NCBI RefSeq assembly: GCF_023101765.2
Contig: NC_064220.1
Coordinates: 4,588,001-4,652,000, forward strand
Reading direction: 5' to 3'
Source: Spodoptera frugiperda
Lineage: Eukaryota; Arthropoda; Insecta; Lepidoptera; Noctuidae
Length of the DNA: 64,000 nt
Below the pieces are notes generated by a model. It was not told the origin of the DNA, made no database searches, and saw only the letters and a list, made by a program, of their open reading frames with translations. Below are positions 34,601 to 46,600 of the stretch, piece after piece. Each line of letters starts with the position of its first letter. Position 1 is the first letter of the stretch. The position numbers and the translations under genes are program-made.

Positions 34601-37600
34601 GTTATTAAAGAAAAACTGTATAGTAAAGCTTTTTATAAAATTAAAGACTACTTAGATGATAGTCAGGCTTGGGAGTGAGCCGCTATAATGTCCACACAGG
34701 TCATGTTGACATGTTTGTAACACAAGTTACATTTTTATACAATTTGACATGATATACATTAATATCATTCGATATTTTTTTTAACATATTATTTTTAAAA
34801 TTGTTAGTTTGAGGACCGTGCGAGAGTTTGCCTAGTCATTTCACTTTTAGTTAATTATATTCTGACAGTGTGAGCATTTGTGTGGCCTACCCAAATGTTC
34901 TTTTGGTTGGTATTGTTCGTCGGATCATTCAGCAACAGCCGTCAGCTGAGCTCAATTGTAAACTAACACATGCGTGCTGCCATCTGAACAGCGCCGTGTC
35001 GCTCAGCTCGGTGATCAGGTTGCCGGCCAGGTTCCTGTGCACATAACGCGCGTCTATAGTGTCGCATTGTACAGGGACTACAAACCATGGGCATGGATCT
35101 GGTCAGTGGACGGGTGCACGTACAGCGTCTGCAGGTGGCGCAGCGGCGCCAGCGCGTGCGTGGGCAGCGCGCGCAGCAGGTTGCGCGCCAGCCGCAGCGA
35201 AATGCCGGCCTCATCTAGCTATTTGAAATCCATTGACGATGTAAAAGTTGTTATCTTATAATCTATTTACAGCGAAATAAATATCATTTATCATTTATCA
35301 TTTAATACTCCTCTCCGCCATCCTTAATCAACAAATTCCTACTTTACAAAACAATGTGCGACGGCAACGCACTTGTAACCCCGATGGTAGTTTGGATGTG
35401 TGTGGGCCTCCGTCTGCCTGTGCACGCGCTCTATACGTTATATACCATAATAAGAATATTGTCAACTTGGATACCTTACCAAGTACTTTTTCTATTTCCC
35501 TTCAATTACTTATCTCACATTTTTGGAGCTTTAGTTCTTTGGTAAAAACGCTTTGTTCTCGTTTTCACAGTCATTATTACTATATCTGTTCAATGCAGTC
35601 ACTTATGAACAAATACAGGTGGCCCAAGTATGCTGCCCTGAGGCATTCCATATTTTACACTGTCAAATATGGTATTTATATTAAACTGTAAAATAAGTCT
35701 GTCCAATTAGACTTTTGCACGCATTCGTGTCCTTCCAGCGCATTGCAATTTGCAAATAATTTACCAAACATTCGATTTAAATATTTTTTCCGATTGTCTT
35801 CTATTATACCATTGCATTGCATTGTATCTAGGAGGGTTTTATGATCGACTTTATACACCGTTAGTACAAGTGGGAGATATTTCATCAACGATGACGTAAC
35901 AATATTGAAATTGACACAATTTGGGGCTGTAGATAAGTTACCGGAGCTCATCAAAACCGTTTTTCAGTAAGAGTATGACAATCCCTTTCGCCTCGCTCAA
36001 GGTGGGAGAAGTGATTGGATGATTTTCCCGCCTTAAAAAAGTTAATCATACGGACATGTGAGGCTCATTAGTAGTTGCATCTGAGAATCGGCCAGTAAAG
36101 CTCATTAACGGTAAGAATTTAGCGTGAAAATGGATGCGCCGACAAATTTCGTCTTTTCACGCCGTTTCGCTTTCAGCTCGGTGATCAGGTTGCCGGTAGT
36201 GTTAACACAAAATAGTGCACATAAACGCGCGATGTTATTAGTGTATGCATTGTACAGGGACTACATAACTATGTATGGATCTATGTCATGTTAAAGAGAC
36301 GACTGAAAGTTGTCATACAAAGTCTTTTTTCTGCAGGATGGCGAAATCGGCGCCATGACGCGTGCGTGGGCAGCGCGCGCAGCAGGTTGCGCGAACGGCA
36401 GGGAGCGTCAGACTTTTACTGCAGCCCCACAGCGCGCCCGCCTCCAGCTCCGCGATGTAGTTGTCCTCCGCCGACCTGCGCACACCGACACCTCACTGTC
36501 TCACCATGTCCAAATCCACCACAGAGATACATTCACTTCCGAATTAAAGGAAAGATTATTATAATACTTTTGATGTAGTTTTGGCACACTGACACTTGTC
36601 AGCCTGTGGAGCTCTGTGCTTCAATGCTTACTGCTGCTGCGATTAAAAGCGAGCCATACACGAAGTAGGACGGTTTTATAAAATTGTAAAGAAAAGGAAG
36701 AATGTGTTGTCATATGATATCGTGAATGAATATTTGGATATACGACAGCGTTCAAAAACAATAACGAATACATGTATCGCAGAAATTCGTATCGGAATAT
36801 TGTATGACCAATATACTATATTTTGTATGAAGGAAACTATATTCAATACAAAAAACCAGTTTTCTTAAAACTAAATATTTTCTAGGCTAACCTGGATACG
36901 AACTTTCCAGTCTACCTGTGGGGTTGATGTCTCCTGCACATATGTGATATTATTCATTGCATACTACTTATTGTTTATTTGTAACCCGCAAAATTATTTA
37001 AAATTAACTTTTATCTATTGAAGAATGTTCTAGACCTTTCTTGAGCAACAGGAAAATCATTGAGTTAGTATTTTATAGTGATAGACACATCAGTCAGGTG
37101 CTGCACGTACACCTGCCCGCGCGGCAGCGAGGAGGGATGTCGCCGGACTCGGGGCGCGCTGTGGAAATAGCACAAGGTCGCGGAAGTGACCTCTTCCTGG
37201 CGAGCCTCGCGCGGCCTTCAGCTTCCTGCGCCGCGTGCGTCATGTCATGTGTCCGACCGTAGTGTCAGTAGTGTGCTGTGTGTACTTGTAGTGCGCTGTG
37301 ACGTGGCGCACACGTCATGCGTCGAGTGGCGAGTGTCGAGTGCTCAGCACTAGTGTCGGTGCGGAGTGCAGTAGGTCACAGGCAAGCGGGCGGCATTGAG
37401 CGGACGTGTCGTGGGCTTGTGCAATGTGGAGCGGTGAGCCACATTTGAAAGGTATTAGGCGCAGAGCTTCACCGTCCTCGTACGCGACACTCGCCCTCAT
37501 TAGTATTGATAGTCGTATCTCGATACTCGTGTACACGTTTAGCAAGAGATTCGCAAACCGCCGCAGGCGACTACGTGCCTGGCAATGACTGGCTGCCGAG

Positions 37601-40600
37601 TAGTTGGACAACTCGCCAGCCGACTCCGGCTGCGTGAGAAAGCTCGCGGCGCGCGACTCGCACGCTCATACCTCGTCGGGCGGCTGTCACTCCAGCGACT
37701 GCGCACTGCATTGCACATCATGGTAAAATGTTGCTGTCGTTTTATTAGGCAACTAGTTTTCGTACCTAATTAAAATTATGTAAGTAACTATAAATTAGTT
37801 TTGCATTTCGATGTTTCGGCTTTAATCAAACATTATCTAGCAAGCAATGTTATGGCATAGTGTGTGAGCTGCAGCGCCGGCAGACGACATCTAGCGGATC
37901 GATACACACACACACACACACGCACACTGTGCGCCGCGCGGAGCTGCAGCCGGAGCGCGCCCACTTGCCTGTGGGAGTCAATTGTACCGATACCCAATGT
38001 AAACAAAACGGTGTAACTAGTAGACTGTCCACGACGCGTCATTCATTACACCAATACATCCCCCTTAGTCCTCCACGTAGAACGACAAGCCGCCACCTGC
38101 ATCTTGAATTGAATCCGCTTTGAGCAAGCGTGAGTGTTGTAGAAACCATCATTTTGAGATACTTGTGTCTGCTACTCGTATTCATTTCATCGGTGGCTGT
38201 CTAGCGGTGACTCGATTAGTTCACGAGTTGGTTACATTAAAACACATTGTCCACTTTATAATATTAAGTTACACCTACACACCACTATTATTATTAAGAT
38301 AACAGGCTCATTGCCTCCAAGGGGTGATTCATCAACTCGTCCCAAATGCCTACGGCCCATTTGGGACGACTTGCAGAAAATCGAAATAATATTATTTTCA
38401 TTCTGCAACTCGTCCCACGTTACTTTCAAATTGAGGAAAGTACAGTTAGTAGTTTGCTACTGACCTCAATTTTTTAATTACTATATATTTTACACAAATG
38501 TCAAATTTAAGATTAAAGATTTTACATTTAATTGAAAAAAATTGAACGTCAGCGCTCAAGATCCGTGCAGATAGTTTTATGATGCTGATGAATAGACGTT
38601 TTCAAATGTGTGTATTTGTGAGAATGGCGGTTTGTTTTATTTGGATAATCGCTTGACAATGGGAACAGCTTGTAAATGGGAACATCGAGAACTTTACATA
38701 AAATATTAATAAACCATATTATACTTAACTATAAAATATTTTTAAAATTATCTTGTCTAACTGACTATACCAAATGATTACAAAGTTTCAAATCCTACCT
38801 AAAAAATAACGTGAGACGAGTTGCAGAATGAAAATAATATTTATTTTGATTTTCTGCAAGTCGTCCCAAATGGGCCGTAGGAATGTGGGACAGGTTGATG
38901 AATTGCCCTAAGTTCAAGGGAGTATGTTTACAGGAATGTCCACGCTAATTGTTATTACAACTGTTTATGAAGGGCAGTGAGCCTAAGGAGTACTTGTATA
39001 CAACGACTTACATACACTAAATGACCAAACTAAACGACATTCCCACACAGTTTAGTTTGGTGGCCATGTGGGTTTGTGTACCTACTGATTGCATTTGTAT
39101 TATCTACTACCTTCATGTTAAGTTAAGATTATGGCGAGTCAACAATTCCAAGGCTCGAGACCTGGTGCATTTTAGTTTGTAGGTGGTGGTGTAATGGTGG
39201 CGGTGGTGGTGGCGATGGTGGTCGCGGTGGTGGTGCGGCACTCACAGGAAGTGCAGGTGGTGCAGGTCGCGCAGCGCGTGCGCGGGCAGGCGGCGCAGCG
39301 CGCAGCGGTCCAGCCACAGCCGCGCCAGCGCCGCGCCCCCCAGCGCGCCCGCCGACACCGACTCCAGCCGGTTGGACGACAGGTTCCTGCGCAACACAAC
39401 GCATGCCACTCACCACGCTCGCCGGCTCTCTGCCGCTACACTACTACTGCACTGGGTGTGGTACTCACAGCTCGCGCAGCCCCGCCGCCGGCTGCAGCGC
39501 GTCGCGCGGCAGCGTGCTGATGTTGTTGTTGGACACGTCCCTGCAACACAACACTACGTTGTACTACACCCACTACAGGCCGCATGCGCATGGAAACAAA
39601 CCACATCAGCTTAATACGTGTCAGTCAGTCCTGTCATTTCAAGATTACTTACTCTAGATACAATACGATCACTTGAGAGTAATAGGCCATCTGCAAAATT
39701 TACAAGGTGGTTCAATCTTCCCTCCTCTATCCCATCATCCCTATCCCTAACATTTACAAAATCGGTAATGCACATGACACTCCTTTAGGCCTGTGCCGCC
39801 GCCGAACGTAAGATTCGAGGCAGCGGCCTTAGTGTTGGATTCATGAGCCGATTGTTTACCATCAGGTGATGCGTCTGATCCCAATATTTTTCATCTTAAT
39901 TTATAAAGTGTTTGGGCTTTTATTAATAAAATATGGAATTAGATAAAACGAAGGTGCAGAGTGCAATGAAACACATCACACGAATACGATGCTGTCGCGG
40001 AATGCTGCTCATGAATATGAACTTTTAGCATAGCTTGAAACTAGTCGAGTGATTTGTGAAATAATTACGTGATTAAGCTGAAAATCTTAATAATTAATAT
40101 AGGATTATACTTATTGTTTTGGGGTCATTATGGTTCTGTTAATGGTTAAACTTATTTTTTCCTGAAAGTGTTCAGCCTTTCGCGGCCCCCTACAAAAGCT
40201 TCGCGAACCGCATTGAGTAAAACACCCAGTATAGAGTATAGCTACATGTAAGTTGTAGTAAAGGGGCCGGTGAATACATGATTTATTCTTTCAAATAATT
40301 TGTAGTCAAAGTACTGTCTTGCTGTCTATTGAGTTTAGTTTTAAAACAGTTCGACGTAAACAAATCATCATCAATTGTGATTGGTTGACACTGATTTTAA
40401 TTAATACAAAAATAATTTAAACATTTTCGTAATGAAACTGCAAGGAAGTATGCATAGGCGAACTAAATGGATGAACAGAGTGGGAGGCAGAGCCGCGCGG
40501 AGGAAGGCGGCTGTGGTGGCAGCGGCGGCGGCGGTGGCGGCGGCGCGATAACGAAGTTCACGTCGCTCGTTATTGGCGCCATCCATCATCGCTCGCGGTC

Positions 40601-43600
40601 GCCGACACGAGCCCTCGCGCCCTCCCTGCCGCCTTGCCTCTGTATACTGGGGGGAGGGGGACGGGGGACCTTCTGCAGCTTGTGATACTCCGATACTGCG
40701 AGACCGACTAATTTCTAAAATTATTGCGGGACTAATTAGCATTATATAGGTACCTACTAATTACCACATCTACTCATCCCAAACTTGGTTTATCGTAAAA
40801 GTCGACTAAGAAAATAGGTTTAAACGGAGACCGTGCAGCATTGCTCCTTTAAAACACCGACCAAGCGTGGAGCTTGCGGAAAACCATATCTGTAGAGAGG
40901 AGACCTGCAGTCCGTCCAGTGGCGTAGCGTGAGTGTCGGCCGCCCGGGGCGGAAGACAATTTTGCCGCCCCCTTATTTAGGTATTTTAATTTAAGGTACA
41001 TATATTACACATTACATACATTCATAATAGCGAACTTTTCGGCAAGAACAGTCATGAATCAGAGCGCCTTATCCTCTAGATGGCCACGGAACTGGACGTC
41101 GCTCGAAATGTTGATGCCAAGTATCCCAATTCCAATACCGGGGCTCCGGCTCGAAAAGCAGGAGTAGGAACGGGGTGGTTTTTAGTCAGTAGGTAAGAGT
41201 CTGACAATCCCTCTCGCCTCGCCAAAGGCGGGAAAAGTCATATTTCCAATACCGGCTGAGGCAGTCAGAGGGGTACTTTGAAACTGAGGTGAGACGACCA
41301 ACGGCAGTTTCTTAACGGTAAACACGCAGACCTGTGTCTTAGTAGGGTTAAATTGGAACAAATTAAGTTCACCCCAATCTGAGATTCTCCGTAAAGAAGT
41401 CTCGATTTCAGACACAAGTCTGTTTCGGTTCTCGTTGACGTTTTCCCGAGAAATATTAGCGCGGCCGGTATAATAGGCATCACCTGTACTGTCATCCGCA
41501 TAACAATGAATGCCGCTGATTTGCAACATATCATTGATATGGATGAGGAACAAGATAGGTGATAGCACGCAGCCTTGAGGGACATCTGCGTTTACAGACA
41601 GAGAGTTGGAGCAATCCCCGTCGACAACGACCTTAATGCTTCTGTCTGCAAGGAAGCAGTAGACCCATTCGCACAATTTCTCGGGAAGCCCATAGGAAGA
41701 AACCTTCGAAAGAAGCGCTTTATGCCAAACCCGGTCAAAGGCTTTCGCCACGTCCAAGCTAACTACCAACGCTTCCCCCTTAGATTTGATCGCCTATGCC
41801 CAACGGTGTGTCAGGTAAACCAGAAGATCCCCAGCCCACCCACCTTTACGAAAACCGTATTGTTGGTCACTGAATATCTGGTGATCCTCAAGGTACCGCA
41901 AGAGCTGGCAGTTAATAATGGACTCTGGAAGTTATGGCTATCGGTCTGTAGTTGGACGGATTTGTTCTATCGCCTTTTTTAGGGATCGGGTGGACCAAGG
42001 CCGTCTTCCATGATCTCGGGACTACGCCTAAAGAGTAAGCTCATTTTAATCGGTCCAAATTTGTACAGTCGACTCTGTCTAAAGGTTCCCTTTCGGGGCA
42101 GGACTATCACTACTTTCTCCGATCTCTAGTTGCGACAAAAATATAAAATGGTTGAAATATTTACCAAATATTTTTATTATTTATTGTTTAATTTTGCCGC
42201 CCCCTAAAAAGTGCCGCCCGGGGCGGGCCGCCCCTGCCGCCCCCACTACGCTACGCCACTGAGTCCGTCATTACACCGTCACACTGCCTGTGTGAGCGCT
42301 GCGACGGCTGCACCGACAGACACGGCACCGGACGATGGCGGACAGAGTGGAGAGGTTGATTTGAAGAATCGCATTGATGACATTACAATATAGGCAATAC
42401 AGCTTCTTATCTTAATTATACTCCAAACAAGCTTCTCAAATTCCTGTTCAAATAAGCACAAATTCCCGTACGAATATGCAGCACCTATGTGCCTCATTCT
42501 ATTAATATTTTGTGTAAGTCGTCACAAATTTATAAATAAATATAGGTATGTTATATTTTTCTGCTAGAATTAAAACAAATCTGGACCGACAGAATGTTTA
42601 CAGGACGAGAGCCGAGTGTGACTAGCTCCCGCAGCGCACGAGACGCGTGCGGCGCGCGGCGCGACCAGGTGCACGGCGACCTCGCGGGCTTGCGTCACCG
42701 GCGCCTCACTGCCCCCACCGCTGTGCTCTCTTGAATGAAGTGCATTTCGCTGCGCCTCACAACTCTACCAGGGTTATTCGTCACTGCGCTGTGCATTTAT
42801 AGCAAATCACATTAGGTACCTTGTTCGCATAACAATTTTGTTAGTAGGACTAGGTACCCAGGATTTTGGTCAAAGGCGGGCGGCCAATGCGGTCTGTTCT
42901 CCCCCTAGCTATAAAGTAAAGAGCAAATAAACAATTTTGAAGAAGTCGTTGACGCTGGACGCGCGAGGAGTGTGTCTTGTAAATATTTACTCAGCTGTTA
43001 CACGTTGAGGCCACCCGCTCCGCCTACACGTGAGTACGATATATATTGTACGCGTAACTTCTCAAATATGCGAGTTTCAAAGCGCCATCAAACTAAATGC
43101 CGACTAGTTTGTGCACTCGTACTGTATGCTGTATCGCCACTTTGTATTCATTTTATACGATACTGCCTCAATGCTGCGATTTGCAATAGCTTAATATTTT
43201 TAATGCTTGTCTGAGCTTGAACAAGCTTTCGAGTCACCTGATGGAAAGCAATCAGCACCACCCATGAACGGGTGTCCTACACCAGAAGCGTTACAAATGT
43301 TTCCGGCCTTTTGCTTTTTTGGGGGTGTGGGAATCGCAGATGGTAACCTCACTTGCTGTGTACCCACGGCGAAACACAACGCCAGAAACTATTATTTCAA
43401 GCCGATTTTCTGTTAAGCCTCTTATTATATTACTCCGGTCAACCGGTACCTGCACCTAAATATAAGTTTTTTTATCTAATAGGGGCAAATGAGCAGACAC
43501 CAGTCTGCTCGTTTATCGTTTCATTCCTTGATTTCAGGGTTGGACAGTAATCAGCCTCACGTTGAAACTAAGCCGTCTCCTTTCCGACATGACACGTTTT

Positions 43601-46600
43601 GGTCAGGGATGTGCCATATGCAATTCATTGAGGCGCCGCGCCAGAACCTTTGTGAGTCGGTTAGATTCTTAAGCGATAGTTTGGGTCGGTATTTTGAGGG
43701 GCGACCAATTCTGGAACTCGGAGAACTATAATCCAAACACTAAGCTCCAGCTGTAAGGGAGTAAGCTCTGTGAAGCGCCGTGCAAACTTTAATGACAACT
43801 GGCATCAGAGATCGGTGGGTATTGATGTCCTGCACTGTACCGGCCGATGCACCGCGTGACGCGGGGACGGGGCGCGGGGCCTGAGCTAATGGGTCTCATC
43901 CTCGGCCTATATTTAGCTGAACTAGTTCATTGGCGCGCCGCCGTGCTCTCCCGCAGATATATGGGTTGCACTGACCACTTACTTTAGATGCGCTGCTGGG
44001 CGCGTGTCTGCGACCTGTGCACATACATACGTGCACTTTGGTAACATTGGGAAGTGAGTTGTGAAGTTAAAATAAAAATGATTAGAATTTATGAATGAGG
44101 GCGAGGCGGGGCGCGGGGCGGGGTGCCACGGCCCGAGCTCGGTATAATGTAATTTATTGGCGTCGTAATTGAATCGTTAGTTATGTCGGGAGTCGGGTGC
44201 CGCCGGCCGCTGCGTACGTAAATATATTGACCAGTACCAGCGACCGACCTCCTCTCTCTGGATGACTAGAGTGCGGCGCGCTCTTTTGTTCTTCTGCTCG
44301 AGCTTGTCCGATTTTTTTTTGTTGTCCAATGTAAACGCCAAATAACGTGCCCCAAATTAGGATTTTCTCGTGTCGTGGGTGCGTTTACAAACATACAAGT
44401 TCACATACACATCACACCCAGACCCAAAACAACAATTTGTGGATCACAGAAAGAGTTGCTCCGGGAATCGAACCCGCTACACGTTGCGCGGCAGCTGGTT
44501 ACCAAGCCACCGCGCCAACCGTGCAGTCAAGTCTGTATTGATAGTGTACATGCTCTGTAGCATAAACTGCTTAATATTAGGTATCTATTAAGGTTTTAAT
44601 GAATACTTTAATGAATAATTTCGTTTAGAACGCATGGCACCTAATTCTAAACAAATCAGTGGGTGGGTAACCTATCAGTACTATTATAGTTATGTATTCC
44701 ATTTTGTTTTAATTATTATGTTATCGGCTTACTCAAGTAATTGTTTGACGAGGAACTCGACTAGTTTCAAGCCATGGTATAGGCTCATAATTATGAGCAG
44801 CATTCCGCGACACACGACGCGGCGATTGTCGCGCTACTACTAACATAACATAATATTTTAATTTAGTATGTCTCACGAAAGTTACAATAACATTTTGTTT
44901 TGATTTTAGATTTTTGAAGCCGGTTTTATAGGCCGCGGTTCCACAGACGCGGAGCGGGGCGGAGAGGAGTTTAGCGGTGCACGAATTGACCAATCACTAT
45001 GCTCAAAATGTCCGCTCCGCTTCAGTGGAAACGCGGCCCAAAAGTATGCTCCACTCTACTCCACTCCTCTCCGCCCAGCTCCGCTTCAGTGGAAACACTG
45101 ACTACTTATCATCGCTCTTCACCGCTCCTCTCCGCCTAGCTCCGCGTCAGGGGAATCGCGGCCTTAAACGCATTTTTTTGTCTAATATACCGTATGGGAA
45201 AACTCTCTTATGACTTAACCTTTAACCACATATTTGTTATCATCTTGGCTGACGATGTACGAAAAGTGAGCAAAATACGCCCGTTGGCTAAAAAAAGCAT
45301 TATTCTCCTTGAGCTTATTTGAACACTCTTTACAAATACGGCATGAAATAACGTAGTAAATTATATCGATAATTTAAAAAAAATGTGCATTATTATCAAA
45401 GTTACTTAGTTAAAATTGCACTGTTGGTTACAAGAACGACATTGACTATTTGCACTATAATGTCAGTTCAAAGACGAATGTTCTTTTTTTGTGGGTATGA
45501 AAATCATTACAGTATTTGTTATCAAACTCCTACCATCCCCGGCAGGCTTCAGCCCTGTTGGGCCCCGTCAAGGTGGTCTGACAGCTCCATGAGGCGCGCG
45601 TGGAACCCAATGCGCCACCAGCATGGGCCTGGTTCCGGCGGCTGAGGCGTGAGCGCTGTCTCACGCTTCCAGCCGCCTCCTTCACGAGCATGACAGACTG
45701 CCTGTCATTCCTCTTCGCCCACGCAGGCCCACTATATGCTCCACCGTGTCCTCCGGGCGCTCGTCACAATGGTGACAACCGGGCGTCTTATCCCGCCTGA
45801 TCAGGAACAGGAACCATCCAAAACTACCGTGTGCGGTAAGCTCCTGCGTCAGGCGGTAAGTGAGAGTGCCGTGACGTCTCTCAAGCCACTCTTCAAAGAG
45901 GGGCCTTACCGCTGTGATAGCAGCGTGTCCGGCCCTTGGTTGCGACAGTCGTCGAAACCACTCCGTCGTGACATCGCGCCGGAGATCAGACGGCCGCTCG
46001 TAGACGCTGGCTGGCGCCTGCGTCTCCAGATCCCACCGCGGTGTTCCGGCGAGGAGGTTGGCCGCCTCACCAGCGATCGTACGGTATCCGCGGTTGATTG
46101 ATTATCGATAGTTTCAGTTAGCATCCCTTCTCTAGTCGAAAATAAATCATGGGTGCGCTTCGAGGAATAAAAAAATAATATTTTTAATAGTTCCTCGAAG
46201 CGCAACTAACGGATGCGCTTGGAAGAATAATATAGGTGCGCTTGGTTAGGTGCGCTTCAAAACAGTTGCGCTTCGAGGAATACCTCATAATAAGAGAACA
46301 GCCGCGCATGTCCGTAATATTCCTAGACAACCTACAACATTACAGATCTTCTGTGATCAACAAACATGAGGCTGATCCCACAGAATTTAATACTTAATTA
46401 ATTTCATTAAAATTTATTTTGTTTGAAAATTTCATTTATTTTTAAATTTCTGTTTTCGTTGTATTATTTAGTTGTATTATGCTTCTGTGGACGAGTACTA
46501 CTTATAGTTTAATTTAAATCATACTATGAATGATCTCCATACTGGGGTAATTCATCAACTCGTCCCACATGCCTACGGCCCATTTAGGACGAGTTGCAGA

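Larger units (their letters stand above)
40917..42261. mobile_element. hAT element with a LINE nested inside
   Basis: 1345 bp. Ends CAGTGGCGTAGCGT and, on the other strand, CAGTGGCGTAGCGT. Direct 8-bp duplication AGTCCGTC at 40909-40916 and 42262-42269. Subterminal CCGCCCGGGGCGG and TTTTGCCGCCCCCT blocks mirror each other. There is no hAT transposase; the interior is retroelement sequence (41060-42110), so the LINE pieces inserted after or travelled with the hAT. Confidence 0.88.

Noticed and set aside
37041..37773. Short open frames in the GC-rich part of rickets intron 3
   Set aside because: Several overlapping frames on both strands, none with splice sites or known similarity.
40467..40685. 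Plus-strand ORF with a poly-Gly stretch
   Set aside because: Low-complexity GGC repeat in an intron, with no splice or family support.
44455..44527. A tRNA gene
   Set aside because: A- and B-box-like sequences are present, but the acceptor stem does not pair and flanking sequence continues as a repeat. Called a SINE.
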